DNA of 64,000 bases from Bryum argenteum. Lineage: Eukaryota > Streptophyta > Bryopsida > Bryales > Bryaceae. The notes beneath the pieces were generated by a model. That model was not told where the DNA came from, made no database searches, and saw only the letters and a program-made list of their open reading frames with translations. Each line of letters begins with the position of its first letter. The first letter of the stretch is position 1. This document shows, piece after piece, positions 10,501 through 21,915 of this stretch. A program made the translations under genes and the position numbers. Location: positions 31,164,101 through 31,228,100 of the forward strand of contig CM073321.1 in NCBI GenBank assembly GCA_037043015.1. Reading direction: 5' to 3'.

Positions 10501-13415
10501 AGACATTCTTTTAGACATCTCTGATGACATCTTAAACAATGTTTTCAGACGGCTGTGATGACATCTAAGACATTCTTTTAGACATTCTTTTAGACATCTT
10601 TGATGACATCTTAGACAAGGTTTTTAGACATCTGTTATGACATCTTAGATATTCTTTTAGACATCTCTGATGACATCTTAGACAGCGTTTTAGATATTCG
10701 TGATTAGACATCATAAAACACATTTTAGACAAACTTGTAGACATGCTTTCAAACATCTAGAAAGTAAACAAAGAACTTGTATCAAACATCTAAATAATGA
10801 GCTACAAATATAGATAGCAATCAATCAAATAACTTTAACAATATTACAAATTGCAACACACTGAAAATCATCACATACCTCAAAATTACATTCAACTCAT
10901 TTAAAAAAAACCAACATCAAGAAAACACCTTAGAAGCTGTACTTTCTCTAAAAATGAACACTAGACAATTTTTAGACATCTCTGATGACATCTTAAAGAT
11001 CCTTTTCAAAATCATTTAAGTCATTTTGACATGATTGTACACATCCTTTCAAACATATAGAAAGTAAACAACGTACTTGAACCACACATTTAAATAACGA
11101 GCAACAAATTATAGATAGCATTTAAGCAAATAACTTGAACAAAATTACAAACTTGAAGAAAACTAAAAAGTGCAATACACTTTTACAAATTGCAAGACAA
11201 TGAAAAGCATAACGTACCTCATTCGTACATTGGACTCAATTAAACAAAACCTACATCAGTAACCCTTAAATTTTTGTTGTTGCAAAACGGTCTAAGTCAC
11301 AAATTTTGACCTTCCAAGCTCAAAAAATCTCAATCTAAGCAGTATTTAAGGATTCAAACGTAAGATCTCAATCTTCACTTGACATTATTCTCACATACCA
11401 AATTTGAACCGTTTATTTGTTCCTCATTTGTGATATTATAATGTTCAAAGTTGGCTGATTTTTTCCTATACTCGAACCTCCAAAACCCGTTTTGAATTTT
11501 CAGGAAATTTTGGGGTTAACCAGCTCAGCAGCCGTACTTTATCTAAAATCTTAAAATTAGACATTCTTTTAGACATCTCTGATGACATCTTAGACATCCC
11601 TTTTAGACATCATTTAAGTCATTTTAGACATTATTTCAAACAATTATAAAGTACACTTCTAGACTTCTAGACTTCTAGACATTCTAAACATTCTTTCAAA
11701 CAATTAGAAAGTAAATAAAGTACTTGTATCAAACATCTAAATAATGAGTTACAAATATAGCTAGCAATCAAGCAAAGAAATTGAAGAAAATTACAAATTG
11801 CAACAAAGTATCAGAAATTGCAACACAGTTAAAAGCATCACCTACCTATGAATTACATTCAAGTCATTTAATCTAAATCGTTATCATTAAACAGCGGAGA
11901 AGCCGTAATGTATCTAAAGAATGAAAATTATACAATTTTTTAGACATCTTTGATGACATCTTAGACATCATTTTGAACATCATTTAAGTCATTTTAGACC
12001 AACTAGTAGACATGCTTTCAAACATCTAGAAAGTAAACAAAGTACTTGAATCAAACATCTACGTAATGAGCAACAATTTTGATAGCAACAATTTTGATAG
12101 CAATGAAGCAAATAACTTGAAAAAAATTACAAACTTGAAGCAAATTACAAATTGCATCACACTATTACAAATTGCAAGACAATATTACAAATTGCAACAC
12201 ACTATTACAAATTCTAACAAAAATTGCAACACATTATTACAAATCAAAAATTGCAACACACACGGCAGCAAGAGGGGAAAGATTACAGCAGCAGGACGGT
12301 GAGGCGTCAGCACCGCAGCAGGAGGGAGAAGGCAGCAGAAGGGTGAGGCGGCAAAAATGCAGCACGAGGGGGACGGCAGCACTTCGACAGCAGATTCACG
12401 AGGGGGAGGACCGCAGCTTCACAAGGGGAGCACCGCAGCTTCACAAGGGGAGCACCGCAGTTTCACAATGGGAGCACCGCAGCTTCAGGAGGGGGAGGAC
12501 GACCACACGACCTGCGAAGGAGCTGCAATGGGAGTGGGACCCTAATACGAACCCCGCGTGGCCCAATGCCGCACGACCCGCCCCATTGATGCCCCCGGCT
12601 GTCGGGCTGACAGCGCCGCAGGGGTTGCGGCTGCATTAATGCCAGGACTCTCGGCCGCCAGCACCCATCACATCCCAGCACCCATCACATACCAGCTTAA
12701 TCACCCATCACATACCACCTTAATAGCTGACAACGCCTGCCAGAAGGCCGGCCGCCCGCACCCCTAGCTGCCCTGCAAAAGGCTGACATTGTGCCTGTAA
12801 TGTGCCTTCATATTCGGAGCATGTGTCATGTGAAGCTGAGCATGTGAAGCTGACATGGCTGCCGCCCACGACCTACATGATACAAGGCCCACCATATCCC
12901 TCAGGGTTTCGAGCTGCGGCTGAGCCGCCGCCCAGCTGCCCTCCCCTCGCCACCCCATTGCCGCGTGCTCCCCCCCATGCCCGCCTCCCGCCCCATACTC
13001 GCCCGCGCGCACGCTCCATTCCCGTGCGGCGGACCCCATTACCGCCCGCTTGCAGAATGCTGCGGATTCGACAAAATTTGAAGTTTACGCAAAATGTAGT
13101 GATCCAGATGCATACCTTCTTAGCATTTCCTGTAGTAGCAGGAGTTGTCGAGAATGTGAGGGAAGGTACTTGAGTTTCGTGAAGTGCCTCCACGTGTTGC
13201 AAAAACCTAGAGCTGCGTCGCAATTGGGTAGTGCAACTTGCACTTTTCTTCTTCATTGTTGGTGGAGGAGGAGTGACTCTTGATATTTGATCAACAAAGT
13301 TTGTGAAAACGTGGAGAGCTGCGTGCGTAACCTCGGCTCCTCGCACTATCTCTGGTACACAATCTCTACAAACTATACCTCTATCATGATCAAAGAATTG
13401 TGTAGTGCCTCCCAT
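7543..13415 (-). CDS. tnpA: CACTA tnpA-like protein, six exons, 695 aa
   Basis: Exons are 13415-13116, 10022-9763, 9674-9346, 9230-8944, 8653-8033 and 7833-7543 (stop). Every junction has GT/AG ends, for example AAG|GTATGC to TTTCAG|GG, and CAG|GTAATA to GATCAG|GAC. All phases agree, giving 695 residues without a stop. Residues 1-100 form an N-terminal exon (MGGTTQFFDHDRG). Residues 101-220 are basic then strongly acidic (KKSAPKRKRSPRR; DEEDDENNDDED). Residues about 235-390 match the plant Transposase_24/TNPA-type domain (KGRPYGVLVMAFEQDL, PYELREQFFTRL, LTDEEWNRLAKNRR). Residues about 415-470 are a heptad coiled coil (EEKIEASNTRLESKIDDSN), followed by a Pro/Ser-rich tail. The likely role is subterminal-repeat binding and regulation of the element. 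Intron 1 (3.1 kb) holds a dense array of the presumed binding motif. Confidence 0.82.
10050..10740. repeat. About 33-bp tandem array of AGACATC motifs inside tnpA intron 1
   Basis: Roughly twenty copies of a 31-34-bp unit (TGATGACATCTTAGACA plus TTCTTTTAGACATCTC/GT variants) run almost without interruption. Each unit holds two or three AGACATC/GACATCTT cores. The tract lies wholly inside the first intron of the tnpA-like gene. Tandem units with no unique spacers exclude a CRISPR-like reading. Confidence 0.9.
10700..12265. repeat. Four diverged direct repeats in tnpA intron 1
   Basis: Segments starting near 10700, 11005, 11600 and 11960 repeat the same order: motif run, CATTTTAGACA, CTTTCAAACATCTAGAAAGTAAAC, an AT-rich part ending ATTACAAATTGCAACACA, then a TACCTC-type stretch. 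Units are about 300-400 bp and diverged. The last part (12125-12260) expands ATTACAAATTGCAACAC into a short tandem run. No coding potential was seen. Confidence 0.75.
12266..13050. repeat. GC-rich block with short tandem repeats inside tnpA intron 1
   Basis: The composition shifts abruptly to GC-rich. At about 12410-12500 there are four copies of a 22-bp unit built on CACCGCAGCTTCACAAGGGG. At 12660-12725 there are three copies of CACCCATCACATACCAGCTT-like units. The Pro/Ala-rich ORFs crossing the block look composition-driven. The abrupt change suggests captured host DNA, but no host gene is recognisable. Confidence 0.55.
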
Positions 13416-14062
13416 GTTTCAATGTAATGAAGTGCACTAGTTTAGGGTTTCATACTACCCTAAGAAGAAAGTGGGGGCCTAACGTATTTAAAAATATCTA
13501 TCTACAGTGGTAGAGTGTGACCTAAAAATTTTGAGCCACGTCGACTACGAGTTTGTGTAACTTAACATCAGAACATATACATAGACATTTATGCAGACAT
13601 CTACTAAGACATTATCTTATACATTTTCTAGACATCTTCGAAGACTTTTGTTTAGACATCCTGGTTACAGTAGAGGTGACGAATGGTAACAACAAGATGT
13701 TGTTACTGAAATGTACGAATATTCAGTAAAGGGCAGGTAAACCCCTATAGTCGAGTACCCTGAGAATTTCTGAGAAGTTCGAAAGTATGAAAATATTGAC
13801 CATTACATTCTTTGATTTTAAGGATCACCTTCAAAAAATAAAATATTATGGTGTTCAATCCGATTAAAAATTTGAAGTGTAGGAATTAATATATTATGTT
13901 TTAATGGCTTAGAATTTGATTAAAGAACAAGGCCATGTTGACAATTGATTTTAGTATTCACATTGAAAATCTTGTAAGAAATAATCCCATACTAATATAC
14001 TTTTGTTTTAAGATATTTACTTATGTGTTGTGTGTACATGGCCTCTTAGTCGTGACTCTTAC
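13416..14062. promoter_or_regulatory. Shared intergenic region of the divergent CACTA genes
   Basis: The 647 bp between the two start codons must hold both 5' leaders and probably both promoters. At 13570-13670 a cluster of AGACATTT/AGACATCT motifs faces both genes. This places presumed tnpA binding sites at the promoters and suggests autoregulation, as is known for En/Spm. The rest (13740-14000) is AT-rich, with no single convincing TATA box. Confidence 0.5.
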
Positions 14063-17000
14063 ATGTACATGGCGTTACACGGGGAAGCATGGTCAGATTC
14101 GGAATCCGTGGGAGAGTGTGATCATCCATATGAGCCGTATCCATTCGAAGAGTATGAGGTACAACACGCAAATTACTTGGAGTGCCTCGTGTTCAAACAT
14201 CTTGAAAATATGTATTTATTTGAACGTGGTCTGTTGAACACTGAAGCTTTTATTCCAGATCCTGAAGATGATTTTTACCACGGGAACATGTATACTATCT
14301 CATGGTTCTATGACGGATGTTATCCGTTTGAGAATTGGGAGGACAACTATGAGCGCCTTCCTATGAGAGAGTATGTATTGCAATGACAGAGGAATAGTAT
14401 TAAGTTTCAGCTTACAAGAGTACTATGTGTTATACAATACAATAAATAAAATTACTGAGAGCTTGTGCTTATAGATTTCTATGTACGAACAATATGTATG
14501 AAGGATGATTATGTCCATTGGCCAATTGAACATGTATATGTGTGTATGTTAGAAATTGTTGATACTTGAGTTGTCCTTATTAGTAGAGAGGTCTTCTCAA
14601 TATTTGATTGTACGCATTTACATGTACACGCTTAATAAATGTATGGGGTGTCTTGTAGTGTTACGGAATGCATAAGTTAAATAGTGTTTACGTATTTTCG
14701 GCAGAGACAGCTACATTTAGCGCTGGGTTCTGATCATTATTTTTGTAGAATGTTTCAGAGATTTTAAGGAGAAAAATTTGCTGATTACGGAGAAACTGTA
14801 TTCATCCAACTGCATTGCTATTGACGGCTGTACAGAACAAGACAATTCATAGTGGTAAGTGACCTACACATGCATATGAGGATATATGTCTGTAGAGATG
14901 TCATAAACGATGTCTGTAGAAACGTTTGTGCGTCCGCATGGATATAGTCATCGACATTTAAGAAAGGCATGAAGAAATTTGACATTTTTCAATCATGTGA
15001 ACATAATCCTTGTGGTATTTCATTAAGATGAGAATTGCTCAAGTTCTGAGTTCCGTTTGCCAATTTCTGTCAGCGAACTTGTTTCAATGAGTACTCACCG
15101 GATTCGCAATGGCGCAAGACTCCGAATCGATGCTGATGGACGAACTATGCGTCACATACCACTTGGTGACCTTATCCTCCAGACAGAGCTACGTGTGGCT
15201 ACAACGAAGAACATAACATCATACTACTGTCCATGCCGCAATTGTCATGGAGGTCTACGACAACGAATTGCAGTAATTCGAGAGCATCACGCGTCTGTTG
15301 GCAGGGACCCATATCTCACGAAATCAATCATAGGAGGCGATCCACCTGACGGATATGCACCGGACGGTATTTGGGTGGAGGATATTGTATACGACAACGA
15401 CGTAGTAGATGATGCTCATGAGCTTCTCGCTGGTGATGTCCACGAAGACGTCCGTGAAGACATCCCAAGTCATGAAGATGTCAGTGAAGACGCAGCTCCA
15501 CTAGATGAGTTTCACGACGTCCAACGCTAGGTCATGGAAGCTTTTGATCGTGCTGATGCACTCCACATGGATGCAGCAGGGCAACCGATTGTGCTTGAGA
15601 ACGATGAGGTGGACAACGATACAGTGGATGCCATGCGGCGCTTGTATGCGGAAGCCACAACACCGTTATACCCGGGATCAAAAACTAGCGTTGTATCAGC
15701 TACAATCGTTCTAATGAACATGTGCATTGTCTTTGGAGTGAGCAACAATTTCAGAAGTGAACTGTTGCGTTACTTGGCTGAAGACTTACTACCGGAGGGC
15801 AACAAGTTGCCAAGAAGTCATTATGTTGCTGCGAAGAGCATCCGACAATTGGGGCTGGAGTACAACAACATACATGCATGTCTTGATGGATGTGTATTGT
15901 ACAACGATGATCATGCGGAGTTGCAGAGTTGCCCGAAGTGTTCGAAGTCCCGATGGTTGGACGGCACGAATTCCATTCCAGCAAAGGTGATACGTCACTT
16001 TCCTCTGATTCCGCGCCTAAAACGGATGTGGAGATCGCCTGAAATTGCCACCATGTTGACGGGTCACACTAATCATATCAGTGAGGACGGCATCATGCGA
16101 TCAGTGGTTGATAGTCCAGCATGGAAGCACATCAATACAGACGCTGCGTTTGACAGCTTCGGACGTGAGGACCGAAACATGCGGTTGGCTTTAGCACTGG
16201 ACGGAGTGAATCTCTTCAAGTTGAGCAACACGAACTGGTCGACATGGCCAGTGCTGGTATTGATATACAATTTGGAGCCTTGGTTTGTCACAAAGAAGTT
16301 TTTTATTTCATTGTCCATATTGATATCAGGGAAGAAGTCGCCCACTGCAACAAACATTGATGTATATCTGCGTCCACTCGTGAACGAGCTACATCAACTT
16401 TGGCGAGGTGTACCAGCACAAGATTTTAGCCAACCAGTGGGGTCTCGAGGATTCTTACTACGCGGATTGCTCATGTGGACTATTTCAGATTATCCAGCAT
16501 ATGGCCTAATCTCTGGCCTCTCATGTAAGGGATATAAAGGTTGTCCATGTTGTGGTCCTGAGACGGATGCTCGTATGGCAAAGACCGAGGATTTGCGTGC
16601 GGACCGTACGACGAGGGGTTCGAAGATTGTGTATGGTGGAGTACGTCGATATCTAGGTCGTCAACATCCATATCGGAGATATACTCGGTTTAATGGCAAG
16701 CGTGAGATACGGACGGCGCCTGCAACTGTCTCTGGAGTAGACGTTATCCGTTACGCTGCGTGGCGGCAATCGTACCTAGACCTTGGTGGCCGTGAAGGGG
16801 CTGCGGGTGACCTTGTCCACAGCACGGGGGTGAAGCGTTTGAGTGTTTTCTTCGAACTACCGTATGGGCAGGTAGAAATGTGATTTATATGATGTTTTCA
16901 CAGTTGTCTTATGCACTATGAAGACGTCTTCGAATACATGCAGATAATTACAATTCAAACTTTGGATGTCTTTTTAGGCATGGAAAATGTCTTTGTAGAC

Positions 17001-19350
17001 GTTCCTGTAGACATTAATGCAAACATATAAAAATTACTATTACAAAATGAATTGTTTTTGCCATATTGACCATTCACTATTTCATACAGTAAGTCTAATA
17101 TTTTTTAGTGGTATGTTGTAACAGCATCTGAAGGTTCGACACGTCTTGGACGTCATGCACTGCGAGAAAAATCTATGCGAAAACATTCTAAAGACTTTGT
17201 TTGGAATGAACGACAGCCCAGGAAGTCGTCAAGATGTGCAGGACTTGAACATACGGCAGGAGCTCTGGTTGCAGCCCGCACGGCGCCGAGGTGACGAATA
17301 CTACATACCACAGGCTCCATACATTTTGAAGCCTGAGGAGAAACAAGAGTTTGTTCGCATAATTTCCAGTATACGCACTCCAACAAAGTATGTGGGGGCA
17401 ATTCACAAGCGGCTGCAAGACGGGAAATTGCAATACATAAAGACGCACGACTACCATGTCCTCATGCAGCAGGTACGCATTAGATACAGCAATGCACTAT
17501 GATTTAGAAGAAGTCCTTTCAAGACTTGTTTTTGAAAATTCAAACTGAATGTCTTGCATGTGTGATTCTCGATGTCTACAAAGACATCTTCATGTGAACT
17601 CAGACATGATAGTTGTCTTTGTAGACACCTAAAGACAGAAATTAAAATGCTCATCCTATTTTCCAGTTCTCCTGTTTCCAATGTCATAAGTTTCTCAATT
17701 TTAAAAGTGAAATTCATGATTGTATTTTCTGCTCTAGATACTCCCGGTCGCCATCCGGAACGTGCTCGACGAAGAAGTGCGGGCTGCGATCATTAAAATG
17801 TGCAGAGTTTTCCAGCGTATATGTGCTAAGGACATACGAGAAGACACCCGTGAATGTCTTATGCGGGACGTGGTGATGGCAACATGTGTGCTGGAGAAGG
17901 AGTTTCCACCAACGTTCTTGAACGTGATGACGCACCTCCCGGTGCATCTTGTGGAGCAACTGTTCATATGTGGACCAGTCCACTGCAGATGGATGTATCC
18001 GATCGAAAGGTACATGAAGACGTTGAAAGATTACGTACGCACATACGCACATCCTGAAGGGAGCATAGCGGAAGGGTATCGCCTTGATGAAATGCTTGGG
18101 TTCTGTACTGAGTACATGAAACGACATAGGTCAACAACATACCGTGTATGGGATGCAAACGAAGATGCCACCATGAATGACGAGATCTTGGGGCACAATG
18201 ACTCGAGTAAGCGCAAGATGTCCAATGAGCTACGAGGCTACGCACATGCATTCGTCCTCGACAACGCACCATGCTTGGAACCATGGCGAGAGTGAGTTTC
18301 TATACATTATTTTGGATTGTGAGGCTGCCATTTTAATTATCACCTGTAATAGCGGGCATTGCCGCATTGTAAATATGAATGATCCATTAAAACTTGGCGA
18401 CAACAGCAAATAATATTAGATGTCCTTAAAGACATCTCTTTAAACATTCAAAAATTTCCGTAGATGTCTTTGTGACATAATTGCAGATGTCTTACACATT
18501 GTCCAGATGGACAGTATAATGTCTTCATAGATGTCTCAGAACAGAAGTCAACAAGTAACGAGTCAGCACTACATTATTATTATGCTTTTGATTTGTCTAA
18601 TGACAAAAGGTGGGACTGTTGTACAGAGAATACATCATTGCAAAAGGACGTCGATGGCAAGAGAGAGAGGCATTTCGAGTACAGTCAAGACGTCATCGAG
18701 CGTCTGCACATGTGACGTACCCACCCGAGTTGAGGGATTTGCCATGCTTTGCAGATTGGGTGAAGGCACGAGTTTTGCAAGCAGAACATGCTGGTGATCA
18801 TTTGCATGAGGACGTGGTACAGTACTCATGTCCTCCGGAACGATTTGCAAACTCACATCGGCAAATGAATGCATTCGGGATGCATTTGCGTGTTCGGACG
18901 TCTGAGGGGGGTCTTGTTACACGAGACTCATGTGTAGTGGCCACGTATACACAACAACTGCGTTGGGGGATTCGAAATGGAAGGCCCATCGACCATACTG
19001 CTGAGCATGTGGGATATATCCAAGAGATACTGGAGTTGGATTACCGTAATCACTGCACCACGGTTTTGCTATGCGATTGGGTAAGAGCCTCACGGGATGT
19101 GCGAGTGCCCAGCATTGAGCGTGACAAGTACGGATTCAGCGTGGCAAACTTCAACTACATGGACAATAGGGTGCATCCAGATTCATTTGCATTCCCTTTG
19201 CACTGTCAACAGGTGTTTTTTGCAGATGACACCACGAGACGCGGATGGAAGATCATTTGCCGAACAGACGTTAGAGGTAGGCGTACAACATTACAACATC
19301 GGCACCCTGTGCCGAATGGGATTGCAATCGGCAATGACGAGGACTTTTGA
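14063..19350 (+). CDS. tnp2: CACTA TNP2 transposase, five exons, one in-frame TAG
   Basis: Exons are 14063-14370, 15074-16871, 17125-17472, 17738-18291 and 18627-19350. All have GT/AG junctions and agreeing phases (GAGA|GTATGT, CTGTCAG|C, GGGCAG|GTAGAA, CAGCAG|GTACGC, GCTCTAG|A, GCGAGA|GTGAGT, TTGTACAG|A), for 1243 codons. Residues 1-102 are a very acidic first exon. Residues about 150-210 match the TNP2-associated Cys region (YYCPCRNCHGG, GRDPYLTKSIIGGDPPDGY). Exon 2 carries the Transposase_21/TNP2 core (NIHACLDGCVLY, CPKCSKSRW, LIPRLKRMW, GLSCKGYKGCPCC). Exon 3 has the hallmark RHVLDVMHCEKNLCENIL, and exon 4 is DUF4218 (MTHLPVHLVEQLFICGPVH, RWMYPIERYMKTLKDYV). A TAG at 15528-15530 (codon 255) splits the frame; codons continue unchanged on both sides, so a CAG-to-TAG change is likely. 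If translated only downstream, the ATG at 15534 would give 987 aa. The first exon could also be a separate 107-aa ORF. Confidence 0.82.
15420..15515 (+). repeat. GAAGACATC-type motifs inside TNP2 coding sequence
   Basis: Inside exon 2 the DNA reads GATGTCCACGAAGACGTCC, GTGAAGACATCCC, CATGAAGATGTC and GTGAAGACGC in close succession. This is the same motif family as the subterminal repeats, and it is translated as a repetitive acidic run (HEDVREDIPSHEDVSEDA). The reading frame tolerates the motif, so it can be both coding sequence and a possible tnpA binding site. Confidence 0.65.
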
Positions 19351-19529
19351 AGCTTACAACCGGAGATATTGGAGACAGAGCCAATTCGGAGAGCAGAGGC
19401 GACGGGGGGGGTCTATGTTACGGCCGCAACAGACACAGTCAATGATGGTCAAATGGAAGAGGAGTACTGACCGATGTACTTTGTATTACAGTCAATATTG
19501 TAATGTATAGGCCCTTTGCAGTAGCAGAG

Positions 19530-20482
19530 GTACAGAAAGATGATTTTGCAAGACGTTTTTTCGGACATCCATTTGGATGTCTTTCGAGACATCTCGGCGT
19601 TTTTTTATGTAGACATTCATTCGGATGTCTACAGAGACATTAAACTAGACATGGTATGACACTACGACGCGTGTCGGATAGTCTGACGTGTATTTTTTTT
19701 TTGCATGTACATAAATAGCTGTAAATTCTTAAATTACTTATATGTCCACCTGTATTTTCAAATTAAAATATAATAAAATCGCATACATGTTACAAAAATG
19801 CTATTTTCTTCAATACTGCTATTTTATTTACGTAATATTATTTAAATAATATTATATTACTAAATCAAATTTTTTAATTAATTAAATTTTAAAATTTTAA
19901 AATTTTAATTATATTATATATATATATAATATTTATTTACTCATATAAATATATTTGCAAATTAAATTAAATTGATTAATATATTTTAATTAAATTTTAA
20001 AAATTCGACCAATGAAAAAAGCTTAGAATACAAAATAAATCTTCAAAAATAAATATTTCAAAAAAATCTGTTTTAGAAAATTAATTACAATGGAATACAA
20101 ATACAACATATTTAAAAGGATGAAGCTTTTTTCTTTTGATATTGCCAATCACGCCCATTAAGTTTTTTGCTTACCTCCGGGCTGCATTCTACCCCGCATC
20201 TTCGTAACTTTCATACTTTTATCCTTAGTGAAAACGGAATCCCTTGCCAACGTGGCATTTTGATGTCTATCGGGATGTCTTAAGGACATTTGCACAGACA
20301 TCCATGTCTCCAAAAACATCTTTTTGTTTGGTGATGTCTTCATGCCCCTCCAATCCAAAATGTGCCCGTTAGACGTACAGACATCCTCCCGTCTTCGAAG
20401 ACATCTTTTAAGACAGTAAGACATCACAAAATACATTAGACATTACACAAGACATCACAAAAAACAGGGTTTTCTTATAGTG
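19530..20482. promoter_or_regulatory. CACTA right subterminal region
   Basis: Motifs GATGTCTT/AAGACATC cluster at 19550-19650 and 20260-20450, mirroring the left end. Between them (19690-20110) lies an A+T tract with TATATA runs and no ORF. A 92-codon minus ORF at 20158-20436 runs through the motif field and is probably spurious. Confidence 0.7.
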
Positions 20483-20620
20483 AACCCTACGTCCTTACCG
20501 GGCCCGATTTCTTACCTACCCGGCTGTCCACACCCCTACCCGGCTGGCCCTGCCCCTACCCGGTTTGCCCCGCCCCAACCCGCCTAAACCTTACCCGGCT
20601 TGATTTCTTTCCTACCCGGT
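20483..20620. repeat. CCTACCCGG-type minisatellite, middle part
   Basis: Degenerate repeats of CCTACCCGGCTGTCC and CTTACCTACCCGG connect the right CACTA end to the following solo LTR. Confidence 0.7.
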
Positions 20621-21915
20621 TGTCGCGGCCCTAATTACTCTCAACTCTTTCTCTTCAAGTAAGCCTTAGTAGCGGAATCCCGGCTTACTTTGTTGGTAGC
20701 AACCGACCACAAACTAGCTAACACTGCACATGCCAACCACACACAATGTTAGCACCATTTCTAGTCAAGGTGTCCAACCCACCTTGACTCCCCCAACTCA
20801 TTACCCCGAACCCGTAAACCGGAACTCCCACAAAACACATGGGCATGCCACTTGGTGGCACGGGGCGGCCTTCCACACATGTCCAAGCTCCCAAGGGTGG
20901 CACTACTCACCCCTGGAGCTAACCGCCCTTGCATATTGTCCAACTCCCCACTAGTCCCCTTCCATTCATGTCTACACTCTCCATTTGGGACATTACCGGA
21001 AACCGGCACTACTTTTCACAGGGACTAGTTTGGAGCGGGACACTTTTTAGGATGCACACCACAAGCATCCCATAGTGCCCAAGGTGCGGGAGTGAGGCTC
21101 CATCCCAAGCCTCACCCCTTAGAGCCACCCCGGCTCTCCTCGGCACCATGTGGAAGTGAGGAGGGAGACCACCCCTCCTCATAGTACTCTCTGGAGTCTT
21201 CGGTAGGCCCCCCCCCCTCTTGTGTTGAGGGGCCTTCCGTGACACACTTTTGTTTTGGAAGACCACCCGTTTTTGCCTTAGCCTCAAAATCGGGCCGTAT
21301 CTTCTTCTCGGGCTAACTTGTAGCTCAGTTATCCAAATGAGACGTGCAAGCCCATTTTCGACATTTACTCTTTGAGTAGATGTCGATAGACTCCTCACTT
21401 GTCCCAATCAGAGCTTGAATGTGGGAGCTATGCTCCTCTGAACATTCGGGAGTCCCGGGAGGCAGCAGTCCCGGAGTCCCGAAGTCTCGATGCTTTGGAG
21501 AGCCATATCTTCCAAAGCATTGCTTTGCTCCTCACGAGCCTTAGCATTTTGGAAAGCTCTTGTCTAGAGCTTTCCATAGACATGCAACATGCCGCCATCC
21601 AAGAAGGACGACATTTTGAGTCCCGAAAGGTAACACTCCCAAGTCCCGAAGTGTCCCGAAACGCGCTCCAACTTTGGAGAGCCATATCTCATGACTCACA
21701 ACTCCAAATCGCGCGTTCTTTGGACTTATGGGTGCGCGCTTGAACAAGGTTTCCAACCATGTAAACTACACCACCAAGTTCGTCCCGAGCACGACGCCAT
21801 TGCGTGCTGTTTGCTTACACTCCCCTTAGTCACTTCACCTTGTCTCTTGCCAAGCCCGGGACGTCACTCCCGGGGTCCTCTTGGCTCACTACGGTGTTTT
21901 GAAAGGGATGTGACA
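20621..21915 (-). mobile_element. Solo LTR, gypsy family A, minus orientation
   Basis: The ends are TGTCGCGGCC and GGATGTGACA, giving a minus-strand LTR that begins TGTCACATCC and ends GGCCGCGACA. It matches the LTRs at 36580, 42657 and 56710 over its whole length. The flanks CCGGT and CCGGC are a near-perfect 5-bp duplication. No internal region is attached. Length is 1295 bp. Confidence 0.85.

Larger units (their letters stand above)
6066..20482 (+). mobile_element. Full-length CACTA (En/Spm) transposon, 14,417 bp
   Basis: The left end is CACTATAAGAAACCTGCG and the right end, reverse-complemented, is CACTATAAGAAAACCCTG. This gives a 12-bp perfect terminal inverted repeat with weaker matching to about 30 bp. 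The 3-bp target duplication AAC is perfect (6063-6065 and 20483-20485), as expected for the CACTA superfamily. The interior has two divergent genes, tnpA-like on minus and TNP2 on plus. Motifs of the AAGACATC/GATGTCTT type are dense at both ends and scattered through introns, as in the subterminal repeats to which En/Spm TNPA binds. Both boundaries are intact. The TNP2 gene carries one in-frame TAG, so this copy may depend on another copy for transposase. Confidence 0.95.

Noticed and set aside
10050-10740. CRISPR-like appearance of regularly spaced repeats
   Set aside because: The units are head-to-tail without unique spacers, in plant nuclear DNA, and made of the CACTA motif.
12764-13173. 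Pro/Ala/Arg-rich ORFs on both strands
   Set aside because: They are explained by the GC-rich island; only the minus-strand part above 13116 belongs to tnpA exon 1.
15405-15530. A short intron that would remove the TNP2 TAG (GAC|GTAGTA to ACGCTAG|)
   Set aside because: The phase would fit, but the donor and pyrimidine tract are weak and the removed part looks coding. A point change is simpler, though RNA data could revive this.
20158-20436. 92-codon minus ORF at the CACTA right end
   Set aside because: It runs through the subterminal motif field with no family resemblance.
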